A stretch of 64,000 nucleotides of DNA from Camellia lanceoleosa. Lineage: Eukaryota > Streptophyta > Magnoliopsida > Ericales > Theaceae. Each line of letters opens with the position of its first letter. The stretch's first letter is position 1. The notes beneath the pieces are model-generated. The model was given only the letters and a program-made list of their open reading frames with translations, was not told the origin of the DNA and did no database searches. Where the stretch lies: the NCBI GenBank assembly GCA_025200525.1, contig JANUSC010000051.1, forward strand, positions 744,001 to 808,000, written 5' to 3'. Positions 1 to 12,090 of the stretch are shown here, piece after piece. Position numbers and translations under genes: made by a program.

Positions 1-989
1 AATGTGATATATTATCTGTTGAGAAATTTATTTATTTGTTTAAATATATCTGTTTGGGTTATGATGAAGATAGCCATGATTGTTGAAGAAACTGCATGAT
101 GATTAGGTGAATTGAAATTAATCAATTGGATTATGTCATTGAATATGACGGTTGGATGTAAACATTGTATATGTGATTGAATTGGTCGTTATAGATAACA
201 ACATGCTCAGATACATTGTATATGTATCTTTGTTTGGGAGGAGATAGGGGATGTACTCCATTGTTTGGGAGGAGATAGGAGATGGACTCCATGGATAATT
301 AAGTTGGTCGGAGTGTCCAGGGTGAAAGTCTCGAAATCTTCTTTATATTTGGATGCCAGTTCCCTCAGACGTAGTTCCATAAAATGGCAAGATATGGAAG
401 TGTATGAATGATGTCTATGATTGAAGTGTTGATAAATGAGTTGTAGTCTCATTTTGAATTGTTTATATGATAATGAACTATGTTAATGAAGTGACTCGGT
501 TAAATAACTGGAAGTGAATTGAAATATGGGCACCAATGTTGATTGATTATGAAAAAGGTTGAAGATGGTTTATAAGTGTTAAACATTTATCGAATGCTAA
601 TGTTTTAGTTAATTCTCATATACTATTTAGCATATCTCTACTGGGCTTTGGCTCACTCTACTTGGGACACCATTTTTCAGGTACAAGTGATATGCCGCCT
701 CCAAGGTCTTAGCTTAGGAAGTTAAGGAGTTGAAGACTTTTTTTTGATATTTTGTTTTGATGTTAAATGTATATTCAAGCCAAGGGCTTTATATGTATAG
801 AGTTGGGACTCTTCTTTTGTTGTAACCAAGTGATGGCTTGGAAAGATGTAAGCCCATAGGGCATTTATTTTGTTGCAAGCATGTAATATCATTTGTAAAG
901 AAGACTCTGATGAATGAAAATATAATGTTTATTCCATGTTTATGGTTTACATATATGGTTGTCTTGTATTGTATTTTGAGGGTGTTACA
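1..989 (+). repeat. 5' LTR of element 1 (3' portion only)
   Basis: It matches 7609-8540 closely and ends in GGTGTTACA, immediately before the primer site. Near 235-300 it holds two copies of a 30-bp unit (gggatgtactccattgtttg...) that occurs once in the 3' LTR and about three times in the element 2 LTR, so copy number varies inside this LTR family. Confidence 0.9.
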
Positions 990-992
990 ATT

Positions 993-1004
993 TGGTATCA
1001 GAGC
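993..1004 (+). other. Primer binding site, initiator-Met tRNA
   Basis: TGGTATCAGAGC is complementary to the 3' end of plant initiator-Met tRNA and starts 3 bp after the LTR end. It primes minus-strand DNA synthesis. Confidence 0.92.
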
Positions 1005-1392
1005 GTACCGGGTTTGAATACTTTGGGTACGTGGGAAATGGTTAGCACCACAATAGGTTTGTCTCGCTTGTTAGAGACTTATGTATGATGTTATATGCTT
1101 ATGTGACAGCATGTTTATGTGATTATATGGGTATGGAATTTAGTTTCTAAGATGTTGATTAGGTCTATGGGTTTCTAGGCGTCCTATTGGAAAGGCACTT
1201 GATCACTGCCGTTTCTAACTGAAACTCTAGTAACACCATGAAACGGTCATTATCCGGAAATGAAATTCGTATGTGTTAAGGTGATTATGTGCTTATGTGG
1301 AGTGAACTACAGTTGTCCATTGTATTAGTACGCAAGTGAAATAGCTTCGGCACATTTGTGAATGTGCTAATGCCTTCGTTACCTTTATTAGG
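1005..1392 (+). other. Leader between primer site and gag, element 1
   Basis: This is a non-coding leader that aligns with 19093-19480 of element 2, including the paired phrase ttattaggATGTCAGG that places the gag start. No open frame or RNA gene is visible. Confidence 0.75.
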
Positions 1393-2704
1393 ATGTCAGG
1401 ATAAGGTCGTGGTGGTAGGCATAGTAGGCCTAGGAGGCAGGAGATGCCCATACTGGATGAGATTCCAGTGCAGGAGGAATGAATGGGTCAGGCCAATGTG
1501 GCCGAACCGGTTGATCAGCAGGCCATGGGTGCTTTAGCCCATGAAATGACCGGAGAATTGAGGGAATCTATGGACATTCTCCAGGCTGAGAATCAAGTCC
1601 AAGCCCAAGTAGCTAAGGCAGGGCCATCTTTTCTGAAAAGAGAGTTCTTCCGATCGAATCCGGACGAGTTTTTGGGTGACCCTAAGAAGCCACTAAAGGC
1701 TAATGAGTGGCTTGAACAGATGATGAAGACGTTTGAGATGCTTGGCATCGAAGACGGGGGCTTACGAATGACCTTGGTGTCTTTCCAGCTGAAGGGAGAC
1801 ACGGGTCAGTGATGGAAGTATGTGCAGGGGCACATTGGAAGGACTTGGGAAGCCTTTGTTGAAGCCTTCCAGGACAAGTATTTGTCGGCTACGGTGAGGG
1901 AAAAGTTGATGGATCAGTTTTCTCAGCTTAAGCAATTGAATATGCCAATGGCAGAGTTCAAGTCCACCTTTACTAGCTTGTCTAGGTTTGCACCAGAATT
2001 AGTGGCGACTGAGGAACGCCGTTGTCTAAAGTTCGAGAAGAAATTGAGGGCTGAACTCATGTTCAGAGTTGTCGGGTCCATGATTAGGGACAATAGGCAC
2101 CTCGTGGAGGCTGTAGTCTATCTTGAGACCATTATGCATACAGAGGATGAGAGGATGAGGGGCTCTAGGAGGAGTCAGGAAGGCCAGGGGGACGGTAAGA
2201 GACAGAAGGGTTCTAACCCTCAACAGTCCCAGGGAGCACATTCTAGATCTACCTTTCCAGTACAGAGTTCAGGTTCTGGGAGAGGCGGTCAGGGAGACAT
2301 CACCTGTTACAAATGTGGTTAGTTGGGCCACAAGTCTCCAGCTTGCCCACAGAGAGGAAAAGGGCAGCAAGCAGCATCATCTTCGCCCCATTCTCAGGGC
2401 CAGAGTCAGGGTAGAGGTCAACCGCTCACTTGTTATCAGTGTGGGCAGGTGGGGCACCTGAAGAGGTTTTGCCTGTAGTTGGGTGGCACACCTAGTGCAT
2501 CTGGTTCGAGGCAGACACAGAGTCACCAGCTAGCACAGTCAATTCAGGCCTCGAGGGCCAATCAGGAAGCCTCTTCGGCTCAGTCTGTGCAGCAGTCTTA
2601 TGCTCCGAGAGGTGAGCAGGTGGACCAGAAACCTACGAGGCGCGTGTATGCTGTTACAGCGCCAGATCTTGTACCTGCTCCATCAGTAGTGAGAGGTACT
2701 TTTT
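1393..2704 (+). pseudogene. gag: gag pseudogene, element 1
   Basis: This is the capsid/nucleocapsid polyprotein that packages retrotransposon RNA. The start ATG at 1393 (MSG.GRGG) is shared with element 2. The central capsid segment (1640-2130, with LGDPKKPLKANEWLEQM and FQLKGDTGQ) is of the Retrotrans_gag type. Two CCHC zinc knuckles follow: CYKCG.LGHKSPACP at 2305 and CYQCGQVGHLKRFC at 2431. In-frame stops lie at 1402-1404, 1480-1482, 1810-1812 (TGG to TGA), 2320-2322 (CAG to TAG, inside the first knuckle) and 2476-2478. Apart from these the frame is continuous, so decay here is mostly by point mutation. A frameshift near 2700 precedes the protease. Confidence 0.9.
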
Positions 2705-5700
2705 TTGTTTTGCAACTTGGTTGCTAATGTGTTAATTGATATGAGTGCATCCCACTCTTTTATATCTTCTGCATTTGCATTTGTTTTGGGGTTGGAGTTG
2801 GCACAATTAGCATCTCTTATTTGTGTTGTATCACCCATTGAGGGTGAGATGGTTTTGAAACAAGGGTGTCAGGGTTGTGATATAGAGGTCGCCGATCGCC
2901 GATCGCCGACTTCCATTTTCTTTTGTATTGATGGATATGTCTGGGTTTGATATGATTTTGGGTATGGACTGGTTATCGTCATACCGGGTTGTTATAGATT
3001 GCCACCATCAAAGGGTTACTGTATGTACCTTGAGCGATGACTGTTTTCATTTCTTGGGAGATCGGGTTGGCAGGGTCTTACCACCGATGTATGATCCGCG
3101 AGGGCAGAGTGAGCTTAGTTGTCTTCTCGCTAGCTTTATGAGTAGTGAGTGTGATGAGACTCAGACTGGGTTGCCAAGAGTGGTTTGTGAGTACTCGGAC
3201 GTTTTTCCTGAGGATTTCGTTAGTTTACCACCCCGTCGAGAGATCGAGTTCTTTATTGATTTAGTTCCTAGCACAGCACCAATTTCCATGGCACCGTATC
3301 AGTTTGCCCCAACCAAGTTGAGTGAGTTGAAGATTCAACTCCAAGAGTACTAGATAAGGGTTTTATTCACCCTAGTACTTCGCCTTGGGGAGCACCGACC
3401 CTCTTTGCTAAAAAGAAAGATGGGGCTTTGAGACTTTGCATTGATTACAAAAAGTTGAACCAGGTTATGGTTAAGAACAAGTAACCTATGCCTCGTATAG
3501 ACGATCTGCTTGATCATTTCAAAGGATCCCATTGTTTCTCTAAGATAGACTTGAGATCAAGTTACCATCAGTTAAGGGTTAGGGAGGAGGATATCCCGAA
3601 GACGGCATTTCGTACGCAGTATAGCCATTATGAGTTTCTGGTGATGCCTTTTGGGCTCACCAATGCACCGACTGTGTTCATGGACTTGATGAACCGGATT
3701 TTTTGGGAGTTCTTAGATCGCTTCGTGGTCGTCTTTATGGACGGAATTTTGATTTATTCACCTTCTGAGGAGGAGCACGAGGAACACTTGTGAGTGGTGC
3801 TTGAGTTGCTTAGAGCCCATAAGTTGTATGCTAAGTTGGGGAAGTGTGACTTTTGGCTAAGAGAGGTTAAGTTCTTAAGCCATGTGGTATCTGGGGAAGG
3901 GGTGACTGTAGATTCATCCAAGATAGAGGCAGTGCAAGATTGGGCACAACCTAAGAACGTTTTTGAGATCTGTAGCTTCTTGGGGTTGGTCGGGTATTAC
4001 CATCGATTTGTGAAGGATTTCTCCAAGCTAGCTTCGCCTTTGACTAGATTGACGTGGAAAGCGGTCAAATTTGTGTGGGGTGAGACTTGTGAAAAGTCGT
4101 TCCAAGAGCTTAAGGTTAGACCTACCACCGCTTCAGCCTTGATTATTCCGGAGAGGAGTTCGGGCTATTCGGTTTATTGTGATGACCCACGAGAGGGTTT
4201 GGGTTGTGTATTGATGCAAGAAAGGAAAGTAGTAGCCTATGGCTCGCGGCAGTTGAAAACACACGAGAGGAATTACCCTACTCATGATTTAGAGTTAGCA
4301 GCTATGATTTTTGCCTTGAAAATTTGGAGGCACTATCTATGCGATGAGAGGTTTTAGGTATTTTATGATCATAAGAGTCTAAAGTATCTATTTACACAGA
4401 AAGACTTGAATTTGAAGCAGAGAAGGTGGATGGAGTTCATAGAAGATTATAATTTCGAGTTGCACTATCATCCGGGAAAGGCCAATGTTATGGCCGATGC
4501 CCTAAGTAGGAAGTCCTTCAGTAGTGTGGCTTGTATAGCTATCTAGGAATGGGAGATGTTGGGTGCCCTTGGGGAATTTGACTTGTATCTGGGCGAGTCT
4601 GTTGAGTCTGCAGCTTTGTTTTCTATAGTTGCACAACCTACACTTGTGAATCGGGTGTTAGAGGCACAGAAGGGTGACTTTGAGGTAGAATCCCTCCAGG
4701 AGAAGATCTCCAGTGGGAAGGTAGAGAAGGGTTTGACGATGTATCTTGACCTGAGTGTGAGGTACCGAGACCGCTTATTTCTGCCAGAGTCTTGCCAAGA
4801 GGAAGTACTCCAAGAGTTTCATCATTCACGCCTTGTGGTGCATCCGGGAGGCACAAAGATGTACCATGATTTGAGTCACCAGTTTTGGTGGAGGGGTATG
4901 AAGAAGGATGTGGCGGTGTTTGTGTCAAGGTGCCTTATTTGTCAGCAAGTGAAGACTGAACATCAAAGGCCAGCGGGCTTGTTATAGCCCTTGCCTATAA
5001 TCTAGTGGAAATGGGAGCATGTCACGATGGATTTTGTGGTGGGTCTTCCGAGGACTCAACGGGGTAGTGATGCCAAATGGGTGGTAGTTGACCGGTTGAC
5101 CAAGTTAGCGCACTTTATTCCTATGCGCATAAGAGATTCAATAGATTACCTTGCTGACTTGTATATCCAGGACATAGTGAGGTTGCACGAGGTCCCAGTG
5201 TCGATTGTCTCAGATAGAGATCCGCGTTTTACTACTAGGTTGTGGCATAGTTTGCAGAGTGCCTTGGGCACTAGATTGACTTTTAGCACGGCTTACCATC
5301 CTCAAACTAACGGGCAGTCCGAGCGCACTATTCAGATCCTTGAGGATATGCTTCGAGGTTGTGTCCTTGACTTTAAGGGGTTGTGGGAATGACACCTACC
5401 CCTAGTGGAGTTTGCCTACAATAATAGTTTCCAATCGAGTATTGGTATGGCACCATTTGAGGCCTTGAATGGCTGATCGTGTAGATCTCCAGTGTGTTGG
5501 TCCGAGGTAGGTGATTTACCATTGTTGGGCTCGGAGTTGGTGCGAGAAACGACGGAGAAAGTGGCACTTATCCGTAAGAGGTTAACTACAGCCTAAAGTC
5601 GCCAAAAGAGTTATGCCGACCATAGGAGAAGACCCTTGTCATTCAAGGTGGGTGATCACGTCTTCCTGAAAATATCACCTAGACGAGGTTTGATGAGGTT

Positions 5701-6073
5701 TGGGAAGTGTGGGAAGTTGTCCCCTCAGTTTATTGGCCCTTTCAAGATTCTTGAGAGGATTTAGGAGGTTGCCTACTGTTTAGCATTGCCGCCACAACTA
5801 TCCGGAGTGCATGACGTGTTGCATGTTAGTATGCTTCAGAAATATGAGTCGGATCCATCACATGTATTGGATTGGACCGACTTAGAAGTAGATGAGGATG
5901 CTTCATATGAGGAGAGACCGGTGAGGGTCTTGGATAGACGGGACCAAGTTTTGCGAGGCAAGACGATTCCCTTAGTCAAGGTGTTGTGGAAACATCACGG
6001 AGTCAAGGAAGCCACTTGGGAACGTGAATTAGAGGTCTGAGAGAAATATCCAGATCTGTTTGTTAATGTTTGA
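2705..6073 (+). pseudogene. pol: pol pseudogene (PR-RT-RH-IN-chromodomain), element 1
   Basis: Domains in order are as follows. Protease 2705-3050, whose active-site motif reads DMSA at 2738-2749 instead of D-[ST]-G-A. RT about 3230-3880 with [11 protein letters not shown] and MPFGLTNAP, but the catalytic motif reads FMDG at 3734-3745 (second Asp lost). RNase H about 4130-4520. Integrase with an HHCC zinc region (VHPGG...CLICQQ, 4840-4960) and a DDE core 5027-5392 (MDF, SDRDPRF, GQSERT, all three acidic residues present). Chromodomain 5925-6073 ending KYPDLFVNV. A 7-bp tandem duplication (gccgatc) near 2890 shifts the frame. Nonsense codons include 3351-3353, 4355-4357, 4985-4987, 5390-5392 and 6038-6040. 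Element 2 is the best comparison copy. Confidence 0.92.
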
Positions 6074-6498
6074 CTATATGTTGGAAATTTTGTTTTGTTG
6101 ATGAACTCTAAGAACATTGAATATGTTTTGGGTTATAAAACATTGTATATGTTTTTGATTATGGAAGTATTGTACTTGTTGAATATGTCTCGGAAATGCG
6201 AGTTTAATTTAAGCAGTGTATATGTTGAATGTGTTTTAGAAACGCAAACATGTTATTAACATTGAATATGTTATGGAGATATGGAATATGTGTATTGAAA
6301 TTAGTTGAATTTCGAAGGAATGCATGTTGGTAATGTATATTGAGCTGTATTTGTACAATTGTTCTCTTGAGAAGAAATGAAATGACCGGTGGATGAGTCA
6401 TGACTGTGAAAGTTAAATTATAATCTTATTGAGAATTGAAATAATTATGATTTTGAAACTTGTCTAAAATTTTGGGGACAAAATTCTTTGAGGGAGGT
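6074..6498 (+). other. 3' untranslated stretch and polypurine tract, element 1
   Basis: AT-rich non-coding sequence with no supported gene. It ends with the purine-rich tract ttgagggaggt directly before the 3' LTR at 6499, the usual plus-strand primer position. Confidence 0.75.
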
Positions 6499-8861
6499 TA
6501 TAGCGATCCCGGTTTCTAACTCAACCTTTATGGTGTTTTGGACTCGGGTCTTGTGGTTCAATGTTGTTGTTTATGTCTTTTCCTCTTCTTACCCTTTGAA
6601 TTTGAGTTTTGGAATGTCTTGGGCATGTTCAGAATAGGTAGGTTGGTTGTTGGTCTAGAACCATGTTGCCCAAAATTTTGGAATCATTCAGTACTTTGTG
6701 CTCGAGTGGGGTTTGAAATCATACAGTACTTTGTGTGTTTGCAAAAATACTGCAGAAGTGTTTTTCACGCCGGCAGAATCGCCACGCCGGCGGTCCGAGC
6801 TCAGCGGCCCTCTAGTGGTCGGCGGTATGCGAAGTTTGTAAAATACTAGGCAAGTGTATTCTACGCTCGAGTGGGTCTCTTTGCACTCGAGCGGGTAATG
6901 CCTTGCTGTTGTGTCTTGGCGCTTGAGCAGCCTTCATTGTGCTCGAGCGGGTCGAATTTTTGTGTCTGACACTCCACTCGAGTGGACTATACGTATATCA
7001 GATCACGAAAGTGACTTTTTAAATCACTTTTTCTGTCCTTTCTCTCTCTAAAACTTTCCAAGTTGAGAGCTTCTCTCTCTAAAATACTCTCTCTCTCTAC
7101 ATTTTAACCTAGATCTAGTGATCTCCTCACCCTCCTTCCTTTGATAAAAAGTTTGAGCTCTTCAAGATCTCCATTTTCATCCCTGTAGAAGTTGATTTCA
7201 TAATCTTTGGAGTTCATCTTTTGCTTGGCTCATCTTCTCTTCTTGAGGTAGGGATAATCTACTCATTACTACGAGCTTTAACATAAATATTGGTCATTTT
7301 GTATAAATGGCTGGTTGGGGTGAGTTAGGGTTTTGGCTTTGAAATAGTAAAAGAGGGGTTTTCTATTTTTGGGGTTCTATATGCATGTGGGGTTTTGAAA
7401 GTGGAGTTATGTGTGTATAATAGGGGAAAATTTGGCCTTGGGAGCTATATTTGAGAAAATGGGAAAAATGCCCTAATTGAATTATATACATTATTTGTGT
7501 AAATGACGAAATCATTATGGAAATATGAAATTGGTTTGAGAATCATGAAATTGGAGGACATTATGATTAAATGGTATAGTTAGATTGATGAATCACTCAC
7601 CTATGGGAAATGTGATATATTATATGTTGAGAAATTTATTTATTTGTTTAAATATATCTGTTTGGGCTATCGGTGGAGGATAGCCATGATTGTTGTAGAA
7701 ACTGCATGATGATTAGGTGAATTGAAACTAATCAATTGGATTATGTCATTGAATATGATGGTTTGATGTAAACATTGTATATGTGATTGAATTGGTCATT
7801 GTAGATGACAACATGTTTAGATACATTGTATATGTATCTTTGTTTGGGGGGAGATAGGAGATGGACTCTATGGATAATTAAGTTGGCTGGAGTGTCCAGG
7901 GTGAAAGTCCCGAAATCTTCTTTATATTTGGGTGCCGGTTCCCTCAGACGTAGTTCCGTAAAATGGCAAGATATGGAAGTGTATGAATGATGTCTATGAT
8001 TGAAGTGTTGATAAATGAGTTGTAGTCTCATTTTGAATTGTTTATATGATAATGAACTATGTCAATGAAGTGACTCGGTTAAATAACTGGAAGTGAATTG
8101 AAATATAGGCACCAATGTTGATTGATTATGAAAAAGGTTGAAGATGGTTTATAAGTGTTAAACATTTATTGAATGCTAATGTTTTGGTTAATTCTCATAT
8201 ACTGTTTAGCATATGTCTATTGGGCTTTGGCTCACCCTACTTGGGACACCATTTTTCAGGTACAGGTGATATGCCGCCTGCAAGGTCTTAGCTTGGGAGG
8301 TTAAGGAGTTAAAGACTCCTTTTTTATATTTTGTTTTGATGTTAAATGTATATTCAAGCCAAGGGCTTTATATGTATAGAGTTAGGACTCTTCTTTTGTT
8401 GTAACCAAGTGATGGCTTGGAAAGATATAAGCCCATAGGACATTTATTTTGTTGCAAGCATGTAATATCGTTTGTAAAGAAGACTCTGATGAATGAAAGT
8501 ATAATGTTTATTCGATGTTTATGGTTTACATGTATGGTTATATTGTTATTTGTTGAATGCAAGCCCAAGGTTGTATTTGCGTTGAGTTGAAACTCCATTT
8601 TGTCTAACCAAGAATGTTCTTGGATAAATTTGTAAGCCTGTAGGGCACTTATTATCTGTTCGGCTTCCATTTCATACTTGTTCTAAAATGTATGCTTGGG
8701 TTTGAAACTGGGGCATTGAGATGTGAATAGCATGTATTTGGCATTTGGGATTTAATGGAAATTGATGTACAGAATAGTTAGCTATATATATGTGTGTTTG
8801 TTTATCAGTTGGGTTTTGTAGCATAAATAGATATACCATGCCCAATTTTCGGGGCATTACA
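6499..8861 (+). repeat. 3' LTR of element 1
   Basis: It starts TATAGCGATCCCGG right after the polypurine tract. Up to about 8540 it matches the partial 5' LTR. From about 8540 to 8861 it does not match the 5' LTR end: it repeats a diverged version of the LTR tail (caagcccaagg..., taagcctgtagggca) and ends GGGGCATTACA. The terminus therefore looks chimeric. Total length is about 2.36 kb, close to the 2.25 kb of the related LTRs in this window. Confidence 0.85.
6765..6995 (+). promoter_or_regulatory. U3 palindrome cassette, element 1 3' LTR
   Basis: A block rich in CG palindromes contains paired ACGCCGGC motifs at its left and several CTCGAGTGG/CTCGAGCGGG motifs to its right. It lies just before TATA-like sequence (ctatacgtatatc, about 6985-6998) and the CT-rich start of the transcribed leader. 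The same position in the other chromovirus LTRs here carries related or substitute palindromes. The role as a promoter element is inferred. Confidence 0.55.
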
Positions 8862-10080
8862 TATAGTGTCTGTGATGGAATAATAACCTTAGTATTATCT
8901 TACTGGTAAGAAAATGTTCAGATAGTGACAACACCCCCTTCCACTTGTATAAATAATTTTTTTCCTCTCCTATATTTTCTATTTTTTTTTTTGTTTATGG
9001 TTATCAAATGAAACTTGACTCTTTGTGTTTTTTTTTTTTTTTTTTTGGTGTTTAGTGAATTTTTAAAATATTTTCTTCATAAAAATTAATTTTTTTTTTA
9101 TGTATATTTATATTAGGTGTGGCAACAAATTTCAAAAAAATTGCTCGAAATATGAAAAAAAAAATATAGAAAAAACTCAAAAATACGAAAAGGAAAAAAA
9201 TGAAAATTTTTAAAAAGTATTTTTAGATTACCAAAATCAAACAAGGTTATTATATTGTACGTGACAGGATAGAAACCTCAAGGACTTATCTTAGCGGTAA
9301 GATTCATATCTTAGCGGTAAGAGTATTATCTTACCGATAAGAAAATGTTCAAATACCGATTTTGCACCTTCCGCATATATAAATATCTCTTAAATTTTCT
9401 ATTTTTTTTCTTATGATTATCAAATTAAAACTGAATCTTTGTTTATTTTTTCGTGTTTAGTGAATTTTTAAATATTTTCTTCATAAAAATTATATTTTTT
9501 ATGTATATTTGTATTAGATGTGGCAAAAAATTTCAAAAAACTTGCTCAAAATATGAAAAAAAAAATATAGAAGAAACTCAAAAATACGAAAAGGAAAAAA
9601 ATAAAAAATTTTAAAAAGTGTTTTTAGGCGATCAAAATCAAACAAGGTTATTATATTGTACGTGACGAGATAAAAACCTCAGGGCACTTATCTTGGCGGT
9701 AAGATTCATGTCTTTGCAGTAAGAGTATTATCTTACCGGTAAGAAAATGTTCAAATACCGATTACACCCCTTCCACATATATAAATATCTCTTAAATTTT
9801 CTATTTTTTTTCTTATGATTATCAAATTAAAACTGAATCTTTGTTTTATTTTTTGGTGTATAGTGAATTTTTTTAAATATTTTCTTCATAAAAATTATAT
9901 TTTTTATGCATATTTATATTAGGTGTGGCAAAAAATTTCAAAAAACTTGCTCAAGATATGAAAATATATATATATATATATAGAAAAAACTCAAAAATAC
10001 GGAAAGGAAAAAAATAAAATTTTTTAAAAAGTGTTTTTAGATGACCAAAATCAAACAAGGTTATTATATTGTACGTGACG
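8862..10080. repeat. AT-rich satellite array, left block (about 400-413 bp monomers)
   Basis: The anchor gtacgtgac recurs at 9257, 9658 and 10071, giving periods of 401 and 413 bp. Each monomer has, in order: aaacctcaaggcac; three head-to-tail 20-bp units of type TATCTTAGCGGTAAGANTNA (for example 9287-9346), the third often forming the palindrome CTTACCGGTAAG; a GC-richer pocket before catatataaatatctc; long T and A runs; and caaggttattatattgtacgtgac. The first monomer is incomplete where it meets element 1. No coding potential. Confidence 0.9.
10076..10080. other. Target site duplication, left copy (TGACG)
   Basis: The satellite monomer reads gtacgTGACG up to the insertion. The same TGACG resumes at 14347-14351 followed by ggataaaacctcaggg, restoring the monomer sequence. 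Five bp is the usual Ty3/gypsy duplication size. Confidence 0.85.
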
Positions 10081-12090
10081 TGTAACGCCCTCAACTTAAG
10101 ACAAATCATTCATTCACAAGTCCCATGAACATAAAGAAATAATACATTTTCATTCATCAGAGTTTTCTTTACAAAAGATATTACATGTTAACAACAAAGT
10201 AAATGTCTTGCGGCTTACAGCTTGGTTACAACAAAAGAAGAGTTCTAACTCTATACATAGAAAGCCTTTGGTTTGAATATATATGTTACATCAAAACAAA
10301 ATAACCAAAAGGCAGTCTTCAATTCCAAAACCTCCCAAGCTAAGACCTTGGAGGTTACATGTCTCATGTACCTGAAAAATGGTGTCCCAAGTAGGGTGAG
10401 TCAATGCCCAGTAGAGATATGCTAAACAATATATGAAAATTAACTAAAACATTAACATTCGATAAATGTTTAACACTTATAAACCATCTTACACCTTGTC
10501 CATAATCAGCCAACATTGACACCCATATTTCAATTCACTTCTAGTTATTTACACGAGTCAATTAATTGACATAGTTCATTATCATATAAACAATTCAAAA
10601 TGAGACTACAACCCATTTAACAACACTTCAATCATAAACATCATTCATACACTTTCATATCTTGCCATTTTATGGAACTACGTCCGAGGGAATCGACACC
10701 CAAATATAAATAAGATTTCGGGACTTTCACCCTGGACACTCTGGCCAACTTAATTATCCATGGAATCCATCCCCTATATCCCCCCACACAATGAAATACA
10801 TCTCATATCTCCTCCCAAACAAAGATACATATACAATGTATTTAAACACATTGTCATAGACAATGACCAATTAAATCGCATATTCAATGTTTATATCCAA
10901 CCATCAAATTCAATGACATGATCCATTTGATTAGTTTCAAGGTACCTAATCATTATGCAATTTCTACAATAATCATGGCTATCCTCTATCGATAGCCCAA
11001 AACAGATATATCTAAATAGATAAATAAATTTCTCAACAGATAATTTATTACATTTTCCATATATGAGCGATTCATCAATCTAACTACACCATTTAATCAC
11101 AATTTTCTCCAATTTAACAATTCCCAAACCAATTTCATAATTATACAAATAATTTCCTTCATTTAATTAGGGAATTTTTCCCCCTTTACTCAAATAATGC
11201 ACCCAAGGCCAAATTTCACCCATTATACACAATTGACCCATTCTCAAGATCTCACATACACATATGGAGCCCAAATAAGAAAACCCCTCTTTCACAATTT
11301 CAAACTCAAACCCTAACTTTACCCAAACTTCCCAAATCTCAGTGTTTATACAAAATGACCAATATTTATGTCAAAACTCATATTAAAAAGTAGATTATCC
11401 CTACCTCACATGGAAAAGCTCAAAGGAGAAGAAGAGAGAAACTCAAGATGCTCCAAATCCACACTTTTTCGGATCAAAAGATAGCCCACGCAATGCTCTA
11501 GCCTTTTTACAAAGGAAGTAGGGTAGAAGAACTCTAGATCAAGTGTATTTGTAGAGAGAAGAAGTATTTTAGAGAGCGAGGCAGCCGGCTTAGGGTTTGG
11601 AGTGAAAAGGAAATCAAAAAGTGATGTAAAATCACGCTGCTATTAACTGATATACACGGGGCTCGCTCGAGCGAAGAAGTTGTCGCTTGAGCGACCAGAC
11701 ACAAAAAAACCTCGCTCGAACGCAAGAAGCCTCGCTCGAGCGAACAACGCAAAGCTTCAAGTCTGCAATACAGAAGCACGCTCGAGCGTAAGAGTTCTCG
11801 CTCGAGCGAAGGAATCAATAACACAGAGCTAGCTCGAGCGCAAGAAAGCTCGCTCGAGCGAAGATTACCAACCTTCAAGTCTTTCAGAGACGCAAACGCA
11901 TGCTCGAGCACAAAAGTGCTCACTCGAGTGAAAAGACACACCACACAAAACTCGCACGAGCACAAGAACCATCGCTCGAGCGAAGAAACAAATACCCAAG
12001 GCTCGCTTGAGCGAAGAAGGCAAAACCTAGGCAGCAACCATTTGTTTTAACTGACAACCAACCTATTCTAAACTTACCCAACACATCCCA
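10081..12090 (-). repeat. Chromovirus LTR A, minus orientation, 5'-truncated
   Basis: In minus sense it ends ...GAGGGCGTTACA (10081 is the reverse-strand LTR end). It aligns with the element 1 and 2 LTRs through R/U5 and most of U3. It stops at 12090 inside the segment equivalent to TGGGATGTGCTGGG of element 2, so about 100 bp of LTR 5' end are missing. No internal region is attached. It carries the CTCGAG-type cassette (11660-12015). Confidence 0.88.
11660..12015 (-). promoter_or_regulatory. TCGCTCGAGCGA palindrome cassette in LTR A
   Basis: About a dozen GCTCGAGCGA-like motifs are spaced roughly 20-40 bp apart, including a perfect 12-bp palindrome TCGCTCGAGCGA at 11663-11674. In LTR orientation the cassette lies immediately upstream of a TATA-like GTGTATATCAG (about 11650). 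An apparent long minus-strand frame through this block (11534-12037) is a by-product of the repeats. Binding-site function is inferred. Confidence 0.6.

Larger units (their letters stand above)
1..8861 (+). mobile_element. Chromovirus element 1 (Ty3/gypsy, Tekay/Del-like), decayed
   Basis: The order is 5' LTR (cut by the window edge), initiator-Met primer site, gag with two zinc knuckles, protease, reverse transcriptase, RNase H, integrase, C-terminal chromodomain, purine-rich tract and 3' LTR. Position 1 aligns with about 7609 in the 3' LTR, so roughly 1.1 kb of 5' LTR lies left of the window. LTR termini read TATAGC...GTTACA (a TA..CA rather than TG..CA end). Long LTRs, an iMet primer and a chromodomain fit the Tekay/Del clade. 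Many stops and frameshifts make it non-autonomous. Confidence 0.93.

Noticed and set aside
11534..12037. 167-residue minus-strand frame rich in SLER and RSSE words
   Set aside because: It coincides with the CTCGAG repeat cassette of LTR A. Equivalent frames appear in several phases in element 2 (17084-17642). A palindromic repeat lacking stops explains it.
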